A DNA stretch of 64,000 bases from Clostridiales bacterium Firm_16 (GCA_001604185.1 LVAV01000006.1:47504-111503), one strand, 5' to 3'. Counted from the stretch's first letter, positions 35,032-44,362 are shown. A program made the numbers and translations. The notes: generated by a model from the sequence alone, not told the origin.

Positions 35032-37335
35032 TTACTTCGCTTTTGCTGCCAGGATGTAGATGAACGGAGAATTCCAGTAGATCGCAACCTCGTTGATGGA
35101 ATAAGCCGTATCGTTATCGCAGTAGCAGGTTGCCGGCGGGTTGCCCATCAGCAGGCTGATGGCGAACGGGTCAGCAGGTGTGCCGTTCGGACCACCGACT
35201 ACCATGCCCGGAACTGCCTTGCCGGTAGCCTGGGACGGTCTGTGGTGCGGGTTCTCGGCAGCGTGCTCGCCGAAGCCGGTGAGGAAGCTGTAACCGCAGA
35301 CGTTCATGCCCATGATGTAGTCGACCTGGTATCCGACCAGCTCGCTGTAAGCCTTGTCTCCTGTCAGGATGTATGCCAGGTTATAGAGCATACCGTTGTT
35401 GGAGATCGTCAGGTTACTGCCCCAAGGATAGTTCACACCCATGGCGTTCTTGTAACCTTCGCTGTTGGAAACGTTCAGGTCCAGCTTGGCCTTCTTCACT
35501 ACACGTTCCTTCAGTTTCTCTGCGAACTCTGTATCCGTTGCAACAGAAGGATCAGCGGTCAGATAAGCGTGGATACCATAAAGGCCCATCTCGATCCAGC
35601 CCAGACCCAGCTCCATATTGTCCTTGTACAGTTCTTTTGCCTTATCAAGGTAAGAAGCTTCGCCTGTTGCCAGGTTCAGTTCGATAGCTGCCCAGAAGAA
35701 TTCGTCCGTGTTCTTCTCGTCCGGATATTCGCCGGTGAATACGTCGGAAGGATTCAGGAAGCCTGTGGTATCAGCAGCTGCGTTGGCTTCCATATATGCA
35801 TATGCTTTCTTGGCTGCCTCGAGGCACTTGCCTGCGAAGTCAGCGTCGATGTCCTTATAAACTACAGATGCCTTGGCCATTACGGCTGCGAAGTCACCGG
35901 TTGCTGTGGTGGAGATCGGGAGAACCAGGAGTTCATCGGTCTCTTCCTGCGGCATTACGGTTGCCGGGAAGTTCGCGCAGGTTACCTTGTGGTACACGCC
36001 GCCGTTCTCGTCCTGCATCTTGAGCATCCACTCCAGTTCGTAGCGGGCTTCGTCCAGGATATCCGGTACGCCGTTGCCGCTCTCCGGGATACCCAGATCG
36101 TCGGCCTTGTAGCCTGTATCCTGATAGGTCATGATCAGGTCAGCTGCTGCCTTGGCGCCCGGTGCAACATAGCGGCCGTAGTCGCCGGCATCGTGCCAAC
36201 CGCCGCTGACATCGATGGTCTTGTCTGTACCATAGATCTTCGCGATCTGCATATGGCAATCCGGATGAGCAAATGCCTTGTAATCATCGGAAACAGCCTT
36301 CACTTCGCAACCGCAACGCTGTGTATACAGCATCAGGATCGATGCTTTCAGCGCTTCATCATACACGCCGTCCTTGATCTCGAACTTATACGAATCACCG
36401 TATGTCGCAGTACGGATCACATAGGTGCCCGGGGTCTTGAAGCTGGTAAAGTCACCTTCTGCCACGAGTTTCTGAGCGCCGCGGCACTGATAACTGTCAC
36501 TCATCTTACCTTCGAAAACAGTCTTGTTGCTCTCCACATCGATGATTTCGAATTTCTCATCACGCTCGCCATAGACAAAGACAGTCTTCTTGTCGCCCGG
36601 CTGGTATCCGACCTGGTTTACGGCCAGATGGATCGGCTCCGGCGGTGGTTCAACCTCTTCGGCGGCCGACGCATTCAGGATCGTAAGTACGAGATTATCC
36701 ACGTAGATCTTATGGCCTTTTCCGCCGCAGTCACCCTGATCACCAAAGTTGAATGCGAAACGCGGCGCCGCGTCACTCTTCTCGTACATTGTAAAGGTGT
36801 AGGTCATGTGCTGTGGCTCAGTGGTCATGTGCGCTTTGCCTTCACCGCAATATGCGTGGTAGTCGCCACCGTTGAGCTGGATACGCCACTCATAGTCTCT
36901 CTCAATATCTGCGTAGATATCGTATTCGAGCTGATACTCCGCCCCCTTATAGAGCGGGAATCCGTCACGATATGCCTGACAGGCATGGTTTACAGTACCT
37001 GGATTGCTGATGTTAACGATCATCTGCCCGTCTTTGTTCGCGAAGGCAAATGCTCCGTCACTCTCCATATAGGAGCCCCAGCTGAAATCTTCCGAAAAAT
37101 CGAAGTGATCGTCAATAGCCTTTACTCCGTCCGCCATCTCATCGGAAACCGAATCGTGTGTCGGATCTCCCTGCGTCGGCTTGACCACCTCTTGTGTTGT
37201 CTCCGTCGTGCTCTCCGTTGTCGTAGCCGACGTCTGCGTTGTACTCTCAGTCGTCGTTGTCGTCTCACTCTTCTTACAAGCGACCAGACCACAGACCATG
37301 GCGAACGAAAGCACAAGTGCGATTGCTTTTTTCAT
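35032..37335 (-). CDS. Lipid-anchored glycoside hydrolase family 9 cellulase
   Basis: 767 residues. The signal peptide ends in GLVAC (Cys20), with a Thr/Glu/Ser linker to about 55. Residues 70-220 resemble a CBM4-type carbohydrate-binding module, 235-320 an Ig-like CelD N-terminal domain (HLAVNQVGYQPGDKKTVFV), and 325-765 the GH9 barrel. The catalytic base motif GGWHDAGDYGRY has Asp residues at 382 and 385; HHRPSQ and the late NDTAYSINEVAIYWN with the acid Glu are present. It should cut beta-1,4-glucan at the cell surface. Strong aggagg site. Single-gene unit; TATAAT at 37408-37403. Confidence 0.94.
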   Translation of the reverse strand: MKKAIALVLSFAMVCGLVACKKSETTTTTESTTQTSATTTESTTETTQEVVKPTQGDPTHDSVSDEMADGVKAIDDHFDFSEDFSWGSYMESDGAFAFANKDGQMIVNISNPGTVNHACQAYRDGFPLYKGAEYQLEYDIYADIERDYEWRIQLNGGDYHAYCGEGKAHMTTEPQHMTYTFTMYEKSDAAPRFAFNFGDQGDCGGKGHKIYVDNLVLTILNASAAEEVEPPPEPIHLAVNQVGYQPGDKKTVFVYGERDEKFEIIDVESNKTVFEGKMSDSYQCRGAQKLVAEGDFTSFKTPGTYVIRTATYGDSYKFEIKDGVYDEALKASILMLYTQRCGCEVKAVSDDYKAFAHPDCHMQIAKIYGTDKTIDVSGGWHDAGDYGRYVAPGAKAAADLIMTYQDTGYKADDLGIPESGNGVPDILDEARYELEWMLKMQDENGGVYHKVTCANFPATVMPQEETDELLVLPISTTATGDFAAVMAKASVVYKDIDADFAGKCLEAAKKAYAYMEANAAADTTGFLNPSDVFTGEYPDEKNTDEFFWAAIELNLATGEASYLDKAKELYKDNMELGLGWIEMGLYGIHAYLTADPSVATDTEFAEKLKERVVKKAKLDLNVSNSEGYKNAMGVNYPWGSNLTISNNGMLYNLAYILTGDKAYSELVGYQVDYIMGMNVCGYSFLTGFGEHAAENPHHRPSQATGKAVPGMVVGGPNGTPADPFAISLLMGNPPATCYCDNDTAYSINEVAIYWNSPFIYILAAKAK

Positions 37336-37516
37336 TCTTTACTCCTCCTCATATAAATAAATGAAATGTCCCCCCATGTAGCTGATACACTACGCTATGA
37401 ATATTATAAAAGATTCTCGGAAAATGAAAAGGGAGTCAGGCATAATCGCAATGTTCCTTGATTGCTGAAATATGCATAAAATCTGGTATTTCGGCATACT
37501 AACCGTTTTCGTACAT

Positions 37517-37546
37517 GAAAAAACCGTTCCGGTATTCCGGAACGGT
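37517..37546 (-). terminator. Terminator after the tRNA-Met/tRNA-Glu pair
   Basis: Perfect stem ACCGTTCCGG/CCGGAACGGT with loop AATA, then seven T on the minus strand, just after tRNA-Glu. Confidence 0.92.
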
Positions 37547-37553
37547 CTTCTCT

Positions 37554-37628
37554 TGGTGACCCGTAGGAGAATCGAACTCCTGTCTACGCCGTGAAAGGGC
37601 GTTGTCTTAGCCGCTTGACCAACGGGCC
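37554..37628 (-). tRNA. tRNA-Glu (anticodon TTC)
   Basis: Acceptor GGCCCGT pairs with ACGGGTC (one G-T pair); anticodon loop CTTTCAC with TTC, T-arm GTTCGATTC, encoded ACCA end. 75 bases. Confidence 0.96.
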
Positions 37629-37634
37629 AGGAAA

Positions 37635-37711
37635 TGGTAGCGGCAGTGGGATTTGAACCTACGACCTGCCGGGTATGAACCGGACGCTCTGGCCAACTGA
37701 GCTATGCCGCC
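37635..37711 (-). tRNA. tRNA-Met, elongator type (anticodon CAT)
   Basis: Acceptor GGCGGCA pairs with TGCCGCT-like end; anticodon loop TTCATAC with CAT, T-arm GGTTCAAATCC, encoded ACCA end. Six bases upstream of tRNA-Glu on the same strand. An Ile tRNA with a modified CAT cannot be excluded but the body looks like Met. Confidence 0.92.
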
Positions 37712-37765
37712 ATCTCTGGTGCGTTTTTTGACGCCATTAAATATTATCAGCAGAACCGCCTAATG

Positions 37766-38716
37766 TCAAGAAGTTTTCGCAGACATTTCGTTTTGAATAT
37801 ATTCTATCACATTACCAATGGATAATACCCGCCCCTCCTTGACACACTTATTAAGAGAAGGATACTTGTTTGCGCAAGAGCAAACTATCTCTTTTGCCAT
37901 TTTAGCATCGCAGCCTGTTTCTGAAATCAAATATGCACAACATGCGGTAACATATGGCGCTGCAAAAGAAGTGCCAGTCATGTAAACAGTTTCACTTTTT
38001 TCATTCAAACACAATACGTTTTCTCCTGGAGCAGCTATATCTGCGTCATACGATCGATTTGAACTTGAACTGCAACAACCATAATTATTCATTCCAACCA
38101 CAGAAATAACATTTTCACATTCAAACTTCGCAGGATAGCAAAGGTCGTTGTCAGCCCCGTTGCCTGCCGCGCATACAAAAAGCATCGAGCTCTGCTTCAT
38201 ATAATCGTAAAGCTTTTGTGAGTAGTCATGTAGTGAAAAACTCATATTCACCACTTTGATCCCTTTTCCCTCCGCATCCTTTAAGTCTGCAATCATCCTG
38301 TCAATATCACAATTTGATGCATCTATTTGTATGCTAAGTAGAGGAGCCCCTTTTAAGACACTTTGGTATGTACTTTCATCATTTGTTGATATTATACTTG
38401 CTACAGCGATAGAATGCGCTTTATCTTCCACATAACGCTCATTATTCTGTTTTTTCACGATGCCTTTCAAAGCTGCTACAGACGAAAAAGGAGCATCAGA
38501 ATCAACAATGGCAATTAGTGTCGCTTTATCTTGCCAACGGAGCGTTAAACCTTTCATATCAATATCTACACCAACTACACCTTCTACTCCACATATCCTT
38601 TCTCCAGTATTCTGAATTGCCCAATTTATTTGTTTTTCGCTTCTCTTACACGAGGAGGACAAACAAATAAATACAACAGCAGCGGCAAAACAAACAAGCA
38701 GGATTCTTTTATTCAT
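37766..38716 (-). CDS. Subtilisin-family (S8) serine protease lipoprotein
   Basis: 316 residues. The signal peptide ends in LSSSC (Cys23). The catalytic triad is visible: Asp72 in IAIVDSDAP, His101 in KAHSIAVASI and Ser250 in MTGTSFAAPYV, with the oxyanion Asn in CAAGNGADND. The HGTH consensus is reduced to AHSI, so it is a divergent member. No C-terminal domain. Anchored S8 proteases near ABC transporters often process exported peptides (family knowledge). Overlaps the permease gene by eight bases; ATG 38716 is favoured over 38734. The AT-rich composition differs from neighbours. Confidence 0.85.
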   Translation of the reverse strand: MNKRILLVCFAAAVVFICLSSSCKRSEKQINWAIQNTGERICGVEGVVGVDIDMKGLTLRWQDKATLIAIVDSDAPFSSVAALKGIVKKQNNERYVEDKAHSIAVASIISTNDESTYQSVLKGAPLLSIQIDASNCDIDRMIADLKDAEGKGIKVVNMSFSLHDYSQKLYDYMKQSSMLFVCAAGNGADNDLCYPAKFECENVISVVGMNNYGCCSSSSNRSYDADIAAPGENVLCLNEKSETVYMTGTSFAAPYVTACCAYLISETGCDAKMAKEIVCSCANKYPSLNKCVKEGRVLSIGNVIEYIQNEMSAKTS

Positions 38717-39692
38717 ATATATTGCGATTATCAAACACTAAAAATGCAACAAGGAAAAAAACTATGGTGTAAGTACTTAAGATAAGAATTGATTCTCGTT
38801 CAGTTATTCTGTATTCAAAAATACTACTCCATTTTTCGAACACAGACAATTGCATGTTAGCAAATAAAGAATACTTCATCCACTTCATGTTATACAAAGA
38901 CACTGTTAGCTGAGCCCCAGCGAAATAGAGCGAAACTGATGCACTCGTTGAGATAATTCCGCTCTTGAAAACTGTGGCAAGCATCATCGTGAATGACGAA
39001 CAAGATAAGAGAGCAAAAAAATTATGAATGTTTTTAATCATCACTTGAACTAAAGTTGAATGGCACGATACAACTCCATTTTCACATGTCACAACTCTAT
39101 TAGCAATTCCACTAAATCCAAAAAAAATACCGCCAATCAAAACAGAGAACACAAAAAAACACAGAATAATCGCAGTACATATGATCAGCAGAGCAAGTAT
39201 CTTTGAAAGAAGAATCTGACTTCGTTTGCACGGAACTGTGAGAAGTAGTGCCATTGTACCTTCTTTGTACTCATCAGTTATTACTTTGCCGCTAATTACT
39301 ATACTTAGAAGAACTACTATAGCAAACCAAGAATTCAAGCTGAGAATATAATTGGTTATGCTCTTCGTTCGATATGGTTCTATTCCGTTTTCCAACATGT
39401 ACTCGTACACTCTGACCTGATCAATTATTGTATTCTTCTGAATCTCTGAAAAGGTCATGTTCGGATCATTCAATGTATCATAGCAAGTATATAATTCATC
39501 CTGAATATAGTCATTCAGGTTGTTATAATCTGTCAGTTCATATTCGCCATCTATTTTGACTGCTAGTACGAGCAATCCCACAATTAGTACAAGGAACACA
39601 CAAAAAACAATTCTTTTACTGATTAATTTTTTTATTTCATTCTTGACTAAAGTACAAAAAACAAGGGATTTATCAGCTAATATGTTATTCAA
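38709..39692 (-). CDS. ABC-2 type transporter permease
   Basis: 327 residues. One membrane helix near the N-terminus, an extracytoplasmic loop of about 90 residues (LNDYIQDELYTCYDTLNDPN), then about five helices, the ABC-2 layout with the DEYKEGTMALLLTVP motif. It starts at a TTG at 39692 with gggggtga just upstream, overlapping the ATPase gene; GTG 39701 is the alternative. Part of the AT-rich cassette. Confidence 0.85.
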   Translation of the reverse strand: MNNILADKSLVFCTLVKNEIKKLISKRIVFCVFLVLIVGLLVLAVKIDGEYELTDYNNLNDYIQDELYTCYDTLNDPNMTFSEIQKNTIIDQVRVYEYMLENGIEPYRTKSITNYILSLNSWFAIVVLLSIVISGKVITDEYKEGTMALLLTVPCKRSQILLSKILALLIICTAIILCFFVFSVLIGGIFFGFSGIANRVVTCENGVVSCHSTLVQVMIKNIHNFFALLSCSSFTMMLATVFKSGIISTSASVSLYFAGAQLTVSLYNMKWMKYSLFANMQLSVFEKWSSIFEYRITERESILILSTYTIVFFLVAFLVFDNRNIYE

Positions 39693-40596
39693 TCTGATCA
39701 CCCCCAACAGTACGAATGTACAAGTCCTCCAATGCTTTTTTACTATTAACCGACAAAACCGAATAACCCTTTTCATGCAACAGGTGCAAAATCTTGTCAA
39801 GATCAGTATGTTGTGCTGAAAATTCAATTGTATCTTTCGAAATAAATGAAATTTTGATATCTTTGGGAAATAGCGTTTCCACAAATTTCTCATCAGGATT
39901 ACTTATTGTTATCCTCTGGTCATATACATTGTCCTGTTGTATATTATAATTTCCAACAATTCTCCCCTTCTTACAAAATAGTAACCTATCCGAAATCTGT
40001 TCCATTTCAGCAAGAAGATGGCTCGAAATGAGAAATGATATTTTCCGTTCTTTGCATAAGTACTTCACTATATCGCGTATTTCTGCTACTCCTTCCGGAT
40101 CTATCCCATTGAATGGTTCATCCAGAATCACTATTTTCGCTGCAGTAAGAATTGACTTAGCAAAATTCAGGCGCTGACGCATTCCTAAAGAATAACTCGA
40201 AACTTTCTCGTAAATCTTCTTGCTTAAACCCATTTCATAAATGCATTCATTCAGTTCCTCGGTTGTATACTTTCGATATGCTGAAATAAACAGTTTGAGA
40301 TTATCCATACCTGACATATTTGAATAGAATTGGGCCCTATCAAATCCAAAACCAATTTGTCGGATATAGTCTACAAAATCGTCATCGATGCTTTTTCCGC
40401 AACAATGAATTGCCCCACTGTCCTTCTTAATCAACCCAGCAATGGTTTTTATAGCAGTAGTCTTCCCCGAACCATTGGGCCCGAGCAATCCTACAATTTC
40501 TCCCATATCAATGTCAAACGACATGCCGCTAATTATCTGTTTTTTATTTATAGTTACATGCAGGTTTTCAACAGAAAGGATTGTGTCCAACATCAT
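39685..40596 (-). CDS. ABC-2 transporter ATP-binding protein (BcrA/CcmA-like)
   Basis: 303 residues: Walker A GPNGSGKTT, signature SYSLGMRQRLNFAKSIL, Walker B VILDEPFNGIDP and a switch His in SSHLL. Similar ATPases serve in lantibiotic immunity, bacitracin resistance or peptide export. ATG 40596 forms ATGA with the preceding stop; a second ATG follows directly. An accessory C-terminal region of about 90 residues precedes the stop. Confidence 0.9.
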   Translation of the reverse strand: MMLDTILSVENLHVTINKKQIISGMSFDIDMGEIVGLLGPNGSGKTTAIKTIAGLIKKDSGAIHCCGKSIDDDFVDYIRQIGFGFDRAQFYSNMSGMDNLKLFISAYRKYTTEELNECIYEMGLSKKIYEKVSSYSLGMRQRLNFAKSILTAAKIVILDEPFNGIDPEGVAEIRDIVKYLCKERKISFLISSHLLAEMEQISDRLLFCKKGRIVGNYNIQQDNVYDQRITISNPDEKFVETLFPKDIKISFISKDTIEFSAQHTDLDKILHLLHEKGYSVLSVNSKKALEDLYIRTVGGDQIE

Positions 40597-41120
40597 TGTT
40601 TCCTTTCGTACGTTCTGAGCCAAACGTAAATAGGTAAATCAACACTTTTCATTTGAATTTCATCGAAAGACAAGTCACTAAATTCAGATGGTGAAACCTC
40701 AAAAGTATAGTGCTTCGCATTTTTAGTTGAACTCTCACCCCTAAGCCAAAAACTAACTTCTTGTGACAATTGTTTTTCAGCAGGAACACCTATCATCTCA
40801 ATAACAACTCCCTTATCAAATGAACATTCTGCGTATGAAGTAAATTGCAAAACATACCGATTTGCTTCTTTCTCTACTGAATCCAGCTGAATATACACTT
40901 TACTATTCAAACTATAAACTACTTCGGGGATATTATTCCACTTTGCAAAATCGATCGTAAAACTGCTCATCGGCAGGTCTGTTACAATCTGCTCATACTC
41001 GTTCGAATTATAATATCCGAGTCTCTCAACAAGAAATGCAATTCGCGAAGGCAATTGAAAACATACACAACAAACACATAGTATTATGACCATTATTGAT
41101 GCCAAAACGTACTTCTTCAT
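40593..41120 (-). CDS. Small membrane-anchored or secreted protein, unknown
   Basis: 175 residues. A hydrophobic, Cys-rich N-terminal segment (IILCVCCVCF) serves as anchor or signal, followed by a domain of about 140 residues with alternating strands and two well-conserved-looking blocks (SFTIDFAKWNNIPEVVYSLN and FWLRGESST). No family recognised. It is coupled to the ATPase gene by a four-base overlap, suggesting an accessory or immunity role (inference). Confidence 0.65.
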   Translation of the reverse strand: MKKYVLASIMVIILCVCCVCFQLPSRIAFLVERLGYYNSNEYEQIVTDLPMSSFTIDFAKWNNIPEVVYSLNSKVYIQLDSVEKEANRYVLQFTSYAECSFDKGVVIEMIGVPAEKQLSQEVSFWLRGESSTKNAKHYTFEVSPSEFSDLSFDEIQMKSVDLPIYVWLRTYERKQ

Positions 41121-41158
41121 TTTCTTTCACCTTCGCCTATAAAATATTCGTCAAGGCA

Positions 41159-42139
41159 TTATTTCTTTTTAACAATAGCTTTACCCGATCCATATACAAT
41201 GATATCTTTATTGCCACTGCTGAAAGAAACAGTCAGACTCGGTCCTGCTTTATTTACACCTAAGGAAATAGAGTTTATCGATGTGCTCGAATACGTATGA
41301 ATATAGCTCATCGTTGCCATTCCTGAATAATTTGCAAATTTTTCATTATATCTCAGAACACAAACAAAGCATTCCATATTAAATTTGCTCCTGTAAACTC
41401 CAGGAAACAGTTTACTTGTATCATAAACTTTTATCTTGTCTTGCAATAAATACGCCGCCCCGTGCAGATCGTCGCCTGTGTATTTATAGTTGTTCTTTAC
41501 GCTAAAAGCACTATCAGAATAACTATATCCATACCCATATCCACTTTTAAGCTCTATTCCTTCTGCCGAACCTCCGGTCTGAACCAGAGAAATCGCAACA
41601 GCATCTCTATTGCCATCCTTTGTCGTTCCATTAAGATAAAACCCACCAAAATCATCATGCCACGGTTGATAGTATGCGGAATTACTATTCGCTTTCCATT
41701 TACCATTTCCTGTGATAATGTACTCTTTTTTTCCCGAATCATAACTGATCGTAGGTTTATATACTGAAAAAGTTGTTTCATTGTACAATAATTCAGAAGG
41801 TGATTGTGTGTAAACTGAATAAACTCCTAATCGATTAAGTCGTTCTTCTCGTTCAGAACTCGACAGTTGTGTATTACATAAGACAGCATTGACCTCTTCG
41901 TCATGCAAACTAATTTCATCTTCTGAGAGTGTACGTATGTCAGCGTATTTTTCAGCTATAGCTCTTAAGTCTTCACTGTGAATCTCAAGAGAGGCGTCTT
42001 TAACATCTACTCCAATATCCGATGTGCTTTTATTTTTCGCACTCCTCGTTGTGAATTTACAGAAAGACGTTACAGATGATACAACAAAAACAGTCACAAT
42101 ACCAAATGCAAAGAAATAACGAAAAAAAGACCTACTCAT
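41159..42139 (-). CDS. Exported protein of unknown function, first gene of the AT-rich cassette
   Basis: 326 residues. A signal/anchor helix lies at about 7-26. A helical, acidic segment follows to about 110, then a beta-rich C-terminal region with many Tyr, Ser and Gly residues (GYGYGYSYSDSAFS, YQPWHDDFGGFYLNG, SYIHTYSSTSINSISLG). It ends with a Lys-rich tail. A precursor-like organisation, helical propart then beta domain, is possible and could suit the protease encoded three genes on, but this is a guess. Strong ggaggtg site; own promoter at 42203-42174. Confidence 0.7.
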   Translation of the reverse strand: MSRSFFRYFFAFGIVTVFVVSSVTSFCKFTTRSAKNKSTSDIGVDVKDASLEIHSEDLRAIAEKYADIRTLSEDEISLHDEEVNAVLCNTQLSSSEREERLNRLGVYSVYTQSPSELLYNETTFSVYKPTISYDSGKKEYIITGNGKWKANSNSAYYQPWHDDFGGFYLNGTTKDGNRDAVAISLVQTGGSAEGIELKSGYGYGYSYSDSAFSVKNNYKYTGDDLHGAAYLLQDKIKVYDTSKLFPGVYRSKFNMECFVCVLRYNEKFANYSGMATMSYIHTYSSTSINSISLGVNKAGPSLTVSFSSGNKDIIVYGSGKAIVKKK

Positions 42140-42173
42140 ATAATCACACCTCCAATTTAATCCCCCCTGTCAT

Positions 42174-42203
42174 ATTATCTAACACACCACTTGTTTTTGT
42201 CAA
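42174..42203 (-). promoter_or_regulatory. Promoter of the AT-rich cassette
   Basis: TTGACA (42203-42198), 18-base spacer, GATAAT (42179-42174) on the minus strand, about 35 bases before the first gene of the cassette. Confidence 0.75.
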
Positions 42204-42257
42204 TCGTATTTTACTGTGTCAAAAGTAGTCTTTCTTCATAGCGCTGTAATGTTATAC

Positions 42258-42299
42258 GAAAACCGCCGCTGACTTCTCATAGGAGAAATCAACGGCGGG
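42258..42299 (-). terminator. Terminator of the rplJL operon
   Basis: Stem CCGCCGTTGATTTCT...AGAAGTCAGCGGCGG (15 bp with one mismatch) followed by TTTTCG on the minus strand, about 33 bases after rplL. It isolates the cassette from ribosomal transcription. Confidence 0.92.
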
Positions 42300-42332
42300 T
42301 AAGTATCGCTTAAAACCTATGCAGGGATAAGA

Positions 42333-42713
42333 TTACTTAATCTCAACCTCAGCGCCAGCCTCTGTGAGCTTAGCAGCAGCTGCATCAGCCTCTTCCTTGG
42401 ATACGTTCTCTTTAACCGGCTTCGGAGCGCTGTCAACGAGTTCCTTAGCTTCCTTCAGGCCGAGACCTGTGAGCTCACGAACAACCTTGATAACAGCGAT
42501 CTTCTGAGCACCAGCACTCTTGAGGTTAACTGTGAACTCAGTCTGAGCTGCAGCAGCAGCACCAGCATCAGCACCACCAGCAGGAGCAGCAACTGCTACA
42601 GCAGCTGCGGATACGCCAAATTCTTCTTCGATACCCTTCTCGAGCTCGAACAGTTCCATAACGGAAAGTGTCTTGATTTCTTCGAGAAGCTTTGTAATTT
42701 TTTCACTAGCCAT
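42333..42713 (-). CDS. rplL: Ribosomal protein bL12 (L7/L12)
   Basis: 126 residues, stalk protein that recruits translation factors. N-terminal dimer domain ([20 protein letters not shown]), Ala/Gly hinge, C-terminal domain with [23 protein letters not shown] 42713 has ggagg eight bases upstream; an earlier in-frame ATG overlaps that site. 59 bases after rplJ. Confidence 0.97.
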   Translation of the reverse strand: MASEKITKLLEEIKTLSVMELFELEKGIEEEFGVSAAAVAVAAPAGGADAGAAAAAQTEFTVNLKSAGAQKIAVIKVVRELTGLGLKEAKELVDSAPKPVKENVSKEEADAAAAKLTEAGAEVEIK

Positions 42714-42772
42714 TTTGTTTTCCTCCATTAATATTCTTAGCCTTAATCGGCTTAACTAGTAATTTGCTGATA

Positions 42773-43411
42773 TTACTCAGCAGGTGTTTCTGTAGCTTCT
42801 GCAGCAACAGCTACCGGTTCTGCTTCTGGAGCAGCCTCAGCCGGAGCGGCCTCTTCAGCCGGTGCGGCTTCTGCCGGAGCTTCTTCTGCTTTTGCTTCCG
42901 GTGCTACGCCACCCTCAGACTCGAGCTTTTCTGCAACGGCCTTGGTGAGCATAGCCAGCTTGGTAAATGGGAAGAGCAATGCATAGACGATCTGGCTGAG
43001 GAGCACGTCCTTGGACGGAACAGCAGCGAGAGCCTCGACTTCTGCAACAGTTGCAACTTTGCCTTCGATAATGCCGCCCTTGATGTTCAGCTTCTCGAAA
43101 TCATCAGCAAACTTCTTGATTACCTTAGCAGGTGCGATAAGGTCTTCCTTAGAGAAAGCTACGGCTGTCGGACCCTTGAACATTTCGTCAAGACCCTCCA
43201 TACCCAGTTCCTTGAAGACCAGATTCAGTGTCGTGTTCTTAACAACCTTGTAAGATACACCATTCTTACGGAGTTCCGTACGAAGAGCGGTATCCTGCTC
43301 AACTGTCAGACCACGAGCATCTACGAAGACGAAAGACTGTGCATCTTTGTAGTCAGCGACTAAATCAGCAACGATCTTCTTCTTTGCTTCCAAAATCTTT
43401 TCACTTGGCAT
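42773..43411 (-). CDS. rplJ: Ribosomal protein uL10 with an extended Ala/Glu/Pro tail
   Basis: 212 residues; usual L10 is about 165-175. The core (FVDARGLTVEQDTALRTELR, GVSYKVVKNTT, GPTAVAFSKED) is normal and anchors L12 dimers. The final 45 residues are low-complexity Ala, Glu and Pro. Expression is likely autoregulated through the leader upstream. Confidence 0.97.
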   Translation of the reverse strand: MPSEKILEAKKKIVADLVADYKDAQSFVFVDARGLTVEQDTALRTELRKNGVSYKVVKNTTLNLVFKELGMEGLDEMFKGPTAVAFSKEDLIAPAKVIKKFADDFEKLNIKGGIIEGKVATVAEVEALAAVPSKDVLLSQIVYALLFPFTKLAMLTKAVAEKLESEGGVAPEAKAEEAPAEAAPAEEAAPAEAAPEAEPVAVAAEATETPAE

Positions 43412-43438
43412 GTGTCTTTACCTCCTTATATTGATAAC

Positions 43439-43560
43439 TAAAATACCCCACGCAGTTGAAGCGAGGGGTATCAAGTGATCAATATGATACGGATGATTCC
43501 TCACCTCGGCGGGACGACCTGACTCGTTTGCGATTGCTCTCCCGCTGTCTAAAGCTGTGG
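43439..43560 (-). promoter_or_regulatory. L10 leader, ribosomal protein autoregulatory RNA
   Basis: On the minus strand GACAGCGGGAG...CCCGCCGAGGTGAGGAA forms the L10/L12-binding kink-turn-like hairpin found before rplJ in Firmicutes. It is followed by an attenuator hairpin, ATACCCCTCGC...GCGTGGGGTAT, then TTTTAG (43443-43471). Free L10(L12) should bind and favour termination. The remaining 100 bases toward rplA contain two small hairpins and no gene. Confidence 0.88.
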
Positions 43561-43672
43561 ATATTTTATTAAGTTGTGATATCCATCCGGAAAAGAACTT
43601 CCGTCAGGGAGTGGATATGCTCCCGGAGAGAGGCCGGGCCTCTTTCCCTAGTGAAGAATCATCGATCCCGAA

Positions 43673-44362
43673 TTACAGCTTCGATGCGTTTACACGGATA
43701 CCAGGACCCATTGTGGAACACAGGGAAACGTTCTTCAGGTACTGACCCTTAGCAGCAGACGGCTTTGCCTTGATGATAGCGTCCATGATGGTCTTGAAGT
43801 TCTCTTCGAGCTTCTCCTGACCGAAGGAAACCTTGCCGATCGGGCAGTGGATGATATTGGTCTTGTCGAGACGATACTCGATCTTACCGGCTTTGATGTC
43901 AGCAACAGCCTTAGCTACATCCATTGTAACTGTGCCGGCCTTAGGTGTAGGCATCAAGCCCTTCGGGCCGAGGACCTTACCAAGACGACCGAGCTTAGGC
44001 ATCATGTCCGGAGTTGCGATCAATGCGTCGAACTCGAACCAGTTTTCCTTAGCGATCTTGTCGATGATCTCTTCAGCGCCAACATACTCAGCGCCAGCCT
44101 GTGTAGCTTCGTCAGCCTTCGGTCCCTTGGCAATAACCAATACTCTCTTAGTACGGCCTGTACCATGCGGGAGAACTACGGCGCCACGAACCTGCTGGTC
44201 AGCGTGACGGGAGTCAACACCGAGACGGACGTGAAGTTCAACCATCTCATCGAATTTTGCTTTACCTGTTTCTACAACCAGACGAACTGCTTCAGAAGGA
44301 TCGTAAGAAACAGATCTGTCTACGAGCTTTGCCAGCTCCTGATATCTCTTTCCTCTTTTCAT
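43673..44362 (-). CDS. rplA: Ribosomal protein uL1
   Basis: 229 residues, standard length. Conserved [40 protein letters not shown] and [15 protein letters not shown] stretches. L1 stalk protein acting in tRNA release. 17 bases after rplK. Confidence 0.98.
   Translation of the reverse strand: MKRGKRYQELAKLVDRSVSYDPSEAVRLVVETGKAKFDEMVELHVRLGVDSRHADQQVRGAVVLPHGTGRTKRVLVIAKGPKADEATQAGAEYVGAEEIIDKIAKENWFEFDALIATPDMMPKLGRLGKVLGPKGLMPTPKAGTVTMDVAKAVADIKAGKIEYRLDKTNIIHCPIGKVSFGQEKLEENFKTIMDAIIKAKPSAAKGQYLKNVSLCSTMGPGIRVNASKL

Noticed and set aside
35242..37356. A 700-codon plus-strand open frame opposite the GH9 cellulase
   Set aside because: Antisense shadow; the minus strand has the full GH9 motifs and signal peptide.
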